Assembly (NCBI GenBank): GCA_050084515.1
Contig: CM114271.1
Location: 4,774,001 to 4,838,000, forward strand
DNA: 64,000 nt
Direction of reading: 5' to 3'
Origin: Blasia pusilla
Taxonomy: Eukaryota; Marchantiophyta; Marchantiopsida; Blasiales
The notes below the pieces were generated by a model. The model did no database searches, had not been told where the DNA came from, and saw only the letters and a list, made by a program, of their open reading frames with translations. The first letter of the stretch is position 1; every line of letters starts with the position of its first letter. Both the position numbers and the translations under genes were made by a program. Positions 58,990-64,000 of this stretch are shown in pieces.

Positions 58990-59638
58990 GCCCACAAATG
59001 TGAGTCAAGTTTGTGCATTCATGGGATTGGAGAACTTTTATCAACGGTATGTCAAGGATTTTAGTTCGATTGCAAAGCTGCTAACCTTGCTGATCAAGGT
59101 GGATCAGGAGTGGCACTGGGGGGATGAGCAAGAGAGAGCATTTTAGCTTCTCAAAGAGAGATTGACGTGCGCGCCCATATTGAGGAGACCAATCAGGGGG
59201 CATCCTTTCCAGTTGCATACATATTGGAGCATGTTGGGGCTTGGAGCCGTGCTAACCCTACATGAAAATGAGGGTAGAGAGTTTGCAGTGGCTTATGCTA
59301 GTCGCTCAAACAACGCTGTAGAGGCAAAGTATAGATCGTATGACGGTGAGTGTTTGGCTCCAATGTTGGCTCTCTTGCATTTTACGTTTTATTTAATCGG
59401 AAACCCCTTTATCATCATTATTGAATATCAACCACTAAAGTGGTTGATGAAGTCCGACACGCTTACAGGTAACCTTGTGAGGTGGGCTCTTTTGTTGCAG
59501 AAGTATGACTTCCATGTGGTACATAGACATGAGACGCTCAACCAGGATGTAGACAGTTTGAGCGATAACCCACACCCGAGTCAGCAAGATGCGACTGGAG
59601 CTCGTTGGCATGGAGAGAGTAAAAAGGAGGTGGTTTGA
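58990..59638 (+). pseudogene. RNase H region of gypsy copy B
   Basis: Resumes after the chromovirus at N-V-S-Q-V-C-A-F-M-G-L. It has a TAG at 59144-59146 where copy A has CAG, then a 158-codon frame. Two catalytic Asp residues are changed (H-T-Y-W-S and I-I-E-Y-Q-P). Otherwise it is collinear with 34675-33950 of copy A. Confidence 0.82.
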
Positions 59639-59659
59639 GGATGGCATTCGTCAGCCTAT

Positions 59660-61203
59660 TTGGCCTTGTTGGTTATAAAGAGCCACATTGCTAAGACTTT
59701 GATGGCGAGGTCTGATGGAGAGTCCTTAGATCCAAAGGTCGATGAGAAGATGATAGGTGGCCGAGATATTTATGACCATGGAGTAGTCTTGGAGTACTTG
59801 CGTACTTACAACGTTGCGAGCATAGTAGGTGCTAGAGAGCAGGATCGGATCCTACAACGAGCCAGATGGTTCCGGCGGGAGGGGACATATGTGTTGCAAG
59901 TTTGGAAGGATGGTAGAGTACGTGTAGTGCCTCATCCTTCACAAAGATCACGTTTGGTGCCTCATGCCCACAAGGAGTTGGGTCATTTTGGAGTGAAGCG
60001 GACGTATTGCTCCAAATACATTATTGGTGGCGAGGTATGGAGACTGACGTTCAACAATTTGTTGCCAGATGCATGGTTTATGATAGGGTCCGGGCATTGT
60101 TCAATGCTCCGACTCCACAGTTATATCCACTTCCAATCATGGGTTTAGGTTATAGATGGAGTTTAATTTGCAAGAACTTTACCTTTGACCAAGCGCCATA
60201 GTTAATATGTGTTGGTGATGGTTGAGCACTTCTCAAAGTTTGATAGAGTTGGTTGCATTGCTCGACAAAGCGAGTGAGGGAGTAGCGTATGCCCTCCTAG
60301 ATCAAGTGTTGAGTCATTACGGCACAATAGTTGAGGTGTTGACAAACCAGGGTACAGAGTTTCACGGTGAGTTTCAAGCCTTGTGTGATCAGACGCTCAT
60401 CAACCACTGCACCACTTCGCGAGATCATCTTGAGGCGGATGGACTAGCAGAGAGGGTTGTGCAGACGGTGAAGAGAGGATTACGCAAGTATGGCTTGTAG
60501 AGAGGACACCTGGGAGATTGGGACCTCTAGTTTCCTTGGTTGGCGATGGGATATAAATTCAGCACGCATGCATCTTTAGCGTCTTTCTCACCATATTTGC
60601 TTCTTTATGGGTGAGAGCCAGATTTACCTGCGGCAATTTGTCGAGATGTTGGTGAGGTGTTGAACCTTGATGACCCTGATGTATGGATGCGAGCAAGTTC
60701 TCAGAGGGCTGAGTTGTCTTGGAGAGTGATGCCCATGGCCTTTTAGAACTTGGCGATTGTGCAACATCGGGATATGTTGAGGTATGCGACTACTTAGGGA
60801 GGTGATTATCAACCTACTATCCGTAGGTTTCATCAAGGAGACTATGTCTACTTGTAGTAGACAGCATCCACCATATTGGATGTGATTGCAACACGCACTA
60901 TCTTGAGAGTGCGGGAGGTATTGCCATCTGGTGTTCTCTTATTGGAGGGATGCGATTGTATACTTTAGAAGGACCATGTGCATAACTATGCGCCATGTTT
61001 AACTTTCTAACATTGACCGTACAATTGATCCGAGCTTAGTAGTAGTTCGTGCAGGCTTGCGATGTATGTTGTGTGGTTCGGCCCATAGTGCGGCCACTAT
61101 GCTAGTCTGTGATGGATCTTCGAGAGGATGGCATATGGCATGTTTGATGCCATCTCTCACTAGGGTACCTCGGGAACGATGGATGTGCCCTAGATGTACA
61201 TAG
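59660..61203 (+). pseudogene. Integrase with C-terminal PHD finger, gypsy copy B
   Basis: Collinear with copy A: H-A-H-K-E-L-G-H zinc domain (about 59965), I-H-Y-W-W-R-G-M frame from 60007, core 60222-60500 with L-T-N-Q-G-T-E-F (first Asp changed to Asn) and E-A-D-G-L-A-E-R. TAG stops stand at 60498, 60528, 60855 and 60858, all where copy A has CAG. The PHD finger at 61063-61197 reads C-M-L-C, C-D-G-S, G-W-H-M-A-C, W-M-C-P-R-C, followed by a TAG at 61201. It keeps the final Cys pair that copy A lost and loses one that copy A kept, so the ancestral finger was complete. Confidence 0.83.
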
Positions 61204-61472
61204 AGTAGGTAGTTTAAGATTCCGACTTGTGTTGGTGACATGGATGACAAGAAGGCAACTAACGATGGGGCCATATGAGCACTCGGCCTCTTCTTGCTCT
61301 TAGCGTTCGAGAGATGTATGTCATGGTAGGTAGGGATAGATGGCTATGTGGAGTTAGAGGGACCTAACCACCTTCTAGGGGGCTATTGGAGATATTTTGG
61401 TACTTCTCATCTCGTTTTTTGGATGCCATGAGTTACCATGGGATCATGTGTGATTGTTCGGTTACACTGATG

Positions 61473-62025
61473 TGTATGCATCTTTTAGGATACATTTGAG
61501 AGATCTAGTAGAGTGCCTTCCAAGATATTGGAGGAAATCCTTAGGAGGTCAAGGATAACCTGCTAAGGCCACAAGTAACGTACGAGAGCAACTTTCCCTT
61601 TTATTTAGCTCATTTGAAGCCATATTGAGGAACTTATTATTTCGGGTAAGTTACTGTTATGGTATAGTTAACTTTCCAATTTGGGAAGTGATCCTTGACC
61701 CGCTAGAGAAGGTCAAGGGCCAAGGAGGTGACTTATGAGCATATGTTATCGTGGAGAGGGTTTCAGAGAGGGAAGTGGGTATACCTCCAAGAGAGAGAGC
61801 TTGAGGGCTCATTCTCTCTTTGTTGAACCTCTTGGCATGAGGCAAGAAAGCTATGGTTCTCCTTATCTTGTGTGTGTAATCCAAGCCTCTCATTAGGAGA
61901 GTGGGTTTGGTTCACATGAGAGAGAGTGCACACCATGGAGAGCTTGGTGTGAGATGTTGATGGAGACATTTGATCGATTTATTGAAGATATTTGTATGTT
62001 ATGTAACGATGTGTATGCGCACGAC
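61473..62025 (+). repeat. 3' LTR of gypsy copy B
   Basis: Begins near 'tgtatgcatcttttaggata' and ends GTATGCGCACGAC before the target duplication. The 100 bp upstream (from a purine run at about 61375) resemble the LTR's own end, as in copy A. Confidence 0.7.
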
Positions 62026-62030
62026 AACCT

Positions 62031-63929
62031 ACATAAAGAATAAGGTAGGATAGAGTGAATAAATACATGATAGTCATGGAACTTCATGTTGCCCAACTTT
62101 TTCTTGGCCACATACGTTTTCAACTCCCCACAATATTATGAAGGCTTTTTTAAGGCCTTAATCCTTGAAAGGAAAATTTTTAACTCATGAGGAGAGAGGA
62201 CATAATCTGGTAGAGGTGTGACAAGAGACCCTCTGCGTTTAGGATTTGGTTGAAGCCATAATGGGGTGACACTCGTCTTGCTTCCATATCTCATCTCACT
62301 TTCACTGTATCTTAAAGGCCAAAGATAGTCTTCAAGATATTCTCAACAATGTTTTTTTCCATATGCATGAAATTAAATGTATGTTGAATGAGGAGATGTT
62401 GATTTTTTTATCAAAGAATCAACTTTTGAATATCGAAAGACCAATCCATCATAGAGAAATAAAAGTTCATAAGCTCAATCATTCCAAGTGTAGGTTGGTG
62501 GATAGTTCCCAATAAGGTAAGTCAAAGAGAAAACTCCTCCTCTTTACTCCGGTTCTTTTATACGGATCATTGGGATCGTCCTCTTGACCCCCACTCTTAT
62601 CATACATGCGCTTTTCTTCTGCCCATTTCAAGATCTCCTCCACTGTGATCCTCTCAAATGATGTATTAAGCTCGCCACTACCATTAAAGTGTATGCTAGA
62701 TTGTCTTTCCCTCCATAGATGATATGAAGGTACATATCTTCTATGGCCCCCAAATATCGACTTCCCACATTCCTTGATAAAATTTGAATCCATTCTTGGC
62801 CCACAAATTGCGCAAATTTTGATTTCCCACTGGACTTTGCCTGCAATAGTACCATATGTTGGATAGTCGTTTATTCTCCAAAGTATCATGGCTTTGAATG
62901 TAAACTCCCATGGCCCATCTGGTTTTCTAATATCATGGAGTTTAAAACCTCTCCATAACTCCATAAACTCTTCCACTAATGGACCAAGATAAGTGTTGAT
63001 ATTATTTCCACCTACACTCTCCTTCCATTGTATGAAGAGGGCAAGCACTAAAAATTGTTTGTAACCAAGGAGGTAATTCATAATTTACGAACAGTGTTGG
63101 CCATATATACCAAGAAGTCGACTTATCGAGGCTCTTGTGCCGAAGACCCTTTGCACAAAGTAGGGATTTCCCCACCTACTTAAACTTGGATTGGTCACAC
63201 TTAGGAAAAACCAAATAATCTTTCAAGTCCCCACGAAACAACACGCATCCCTTTGGACATGCATGGTAGGAATTATAAGTCATCCCAAGCTTTCTTATAA
63301 GCTTATTGGTTGCATAGTAACTAGGTGGAACATGGTCAGCAATACTAGTTTTCCAAGAAGCTTCAAATTTTCATCTATAGCAACATTGGGAACATTGTGG
63401 GTTGCAGCGGCATTGAACAACAACATCACAAAGCTAAGATTGAAGTTTTAGATCCTAGAAAAGTGGCTTACAAGCTTTAGAGAGCTCAAGGTAGTCTTCT
63501 TGCGGTGCTGGAGTGTTGTATTGGTTTGTTGAATCGTAGGGAGCACTATCTTCATCACGTTCATCATCCCTCAACTCACTATCTCTATGGCTCTCATGAA
63601 GATGGTCATATTGAGTGAACTTGTCTCTTAATATCCTTTGGACATCTATGTTGGGATCCTCTTAATTGTCGGGCTCATCTGGTGAGGATGTGGCATTGGG
63701 TAATCCATCTCGGGTCTTATTTTACCATTTTTGTTACTTGGTCCTTGAAAGACTCTCTCTGGAGAATAGACCATTCCTCATCTATGGAGTCCCATTCTTG
63801 GTTATTTCTTGGGGTTCTAAAGAGGTGAAACCGCTCAAACTTTATAAGGTGTTCTTCAACCCTATGTAGAGAGAGATAAGTCTCACCCATACATTGATTA
63901 TAGGGGCACCTAACTCTCTTTAGACCCAA
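62031..63929 (-). pseudogene. CACTA transposase (tnp2), N-terminal and central part
   Basis: Minus strand, in order. First is a transposase-associated zinc region (V-R-C-P-Y-N-Q-C, then E-E-H-L, 63920-63840). An acidic linker follows (about 63560), then P-P-S-Y-Y-A-T-N-K-L-I...H-A-C-P-K-G-C-V-L-F (about 63350-63230). The 200-codon tnp2 core comes next (63081-62479: N-T-Y-L-G-P-L-V-E-E, A-M-I-L-W-R-I-N-D-Y-P, C-A-I-C-G, G-G-H-R-R-Y, D-L-P-Y-W-E-L). Last is K-F-H-D-Y-H-V-F-I-H-S-I-L-P-Y (about 62080), cut by gypsy copy B. Tnp2 catalyses CACTA excision and integration. Several stops make it dead. Confidence 0.88.
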
Positions 63930-64000
63930 CTTATAAGCTAAAACCTGCTCTTTCGCTACAATTTATAATCATGTGCAAGCACTCGTTACGGATGATCAAG
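63930..64000. other. Window edge inside the CACTA element
   Basis: Upstream part of the transposase gene. Too short to interpret. The right CACTA terminus lies outside the window. Confidence 0.5.

Overview
The window is nuclear DNA of a land plant. It holds two host genes with GT-AG introns, both of plant type (an F-box/kelch protein and an OBERON-family PHD protein). The rest is intergenic DNA and mobile elements (Helitron, CACTA, Ty3/gypsy, chromovirus, LINE-like remains). The sequence cannot fix the species. A bryophyte, lycophyte, fern or gymnosperm seems likelier than a flowering plant, because one retroelement family carries a DNA methyltransferase, an arrangement I recall reported from charophyte algae and dinoflagellates.

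Left third (1-25.8 kb). Decayed 3' ends of a LINE-like element (about 1.46-4.7 kb) lead to a two-exon F-box/kelch gene (4937-6399). A degenerate ~62-bp tandem repeat follows (9.1-10.15 kb), then a shattered Helitron helicase (11.85-13.6 kb) whose motif I segment is inverted, then 3.7 kb of empty AT-rich DNA. A GC-rich island leads into the OBERON-like gene (18711-22388, one 648-bp intron), and an ~85-bp tandem repeat lies downstream.

Right two thirds (25.8-64 kb) is a deep nest of transposons. A CACTA element begins at 28459 with a CACTAGAAGAAAT terminus, is transcribed leftward and runs out of the window. Its transposase (tnp2) gene is split between 62031-63929 and 43397-44858, and its second gene lies left of 42.6 kb. 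Two copies of one gypsy family sit in it: copy A (minus strand, 31528-41888, inside a GA microsatellite) and copy B (plus strand, 44859-62025, inside tnp2). Copy B is itself split by a young chromodomain gypsy element (51769-58989, minus strand). A third, internally deleted copy C (26.68-28.46 kb) lies between the CACTA end and an inverted fragment of the same CACTA terminus.

The main discovery is the coding plan of that gypsy family: gag with two CCHC knuckles, aspartic protease, a C5 cytosine DNA methyltransferase, reverse transcriptase, RNase H, integrase, and a C-terminal PHD finger. It would bring its own methylation writer and a chromatin reader. Both long copies are inactivated. Many of their stops are CAG-to-TAG changes, which suggests the family was itself heavily methylated at CHG sites and decayed by deamination.
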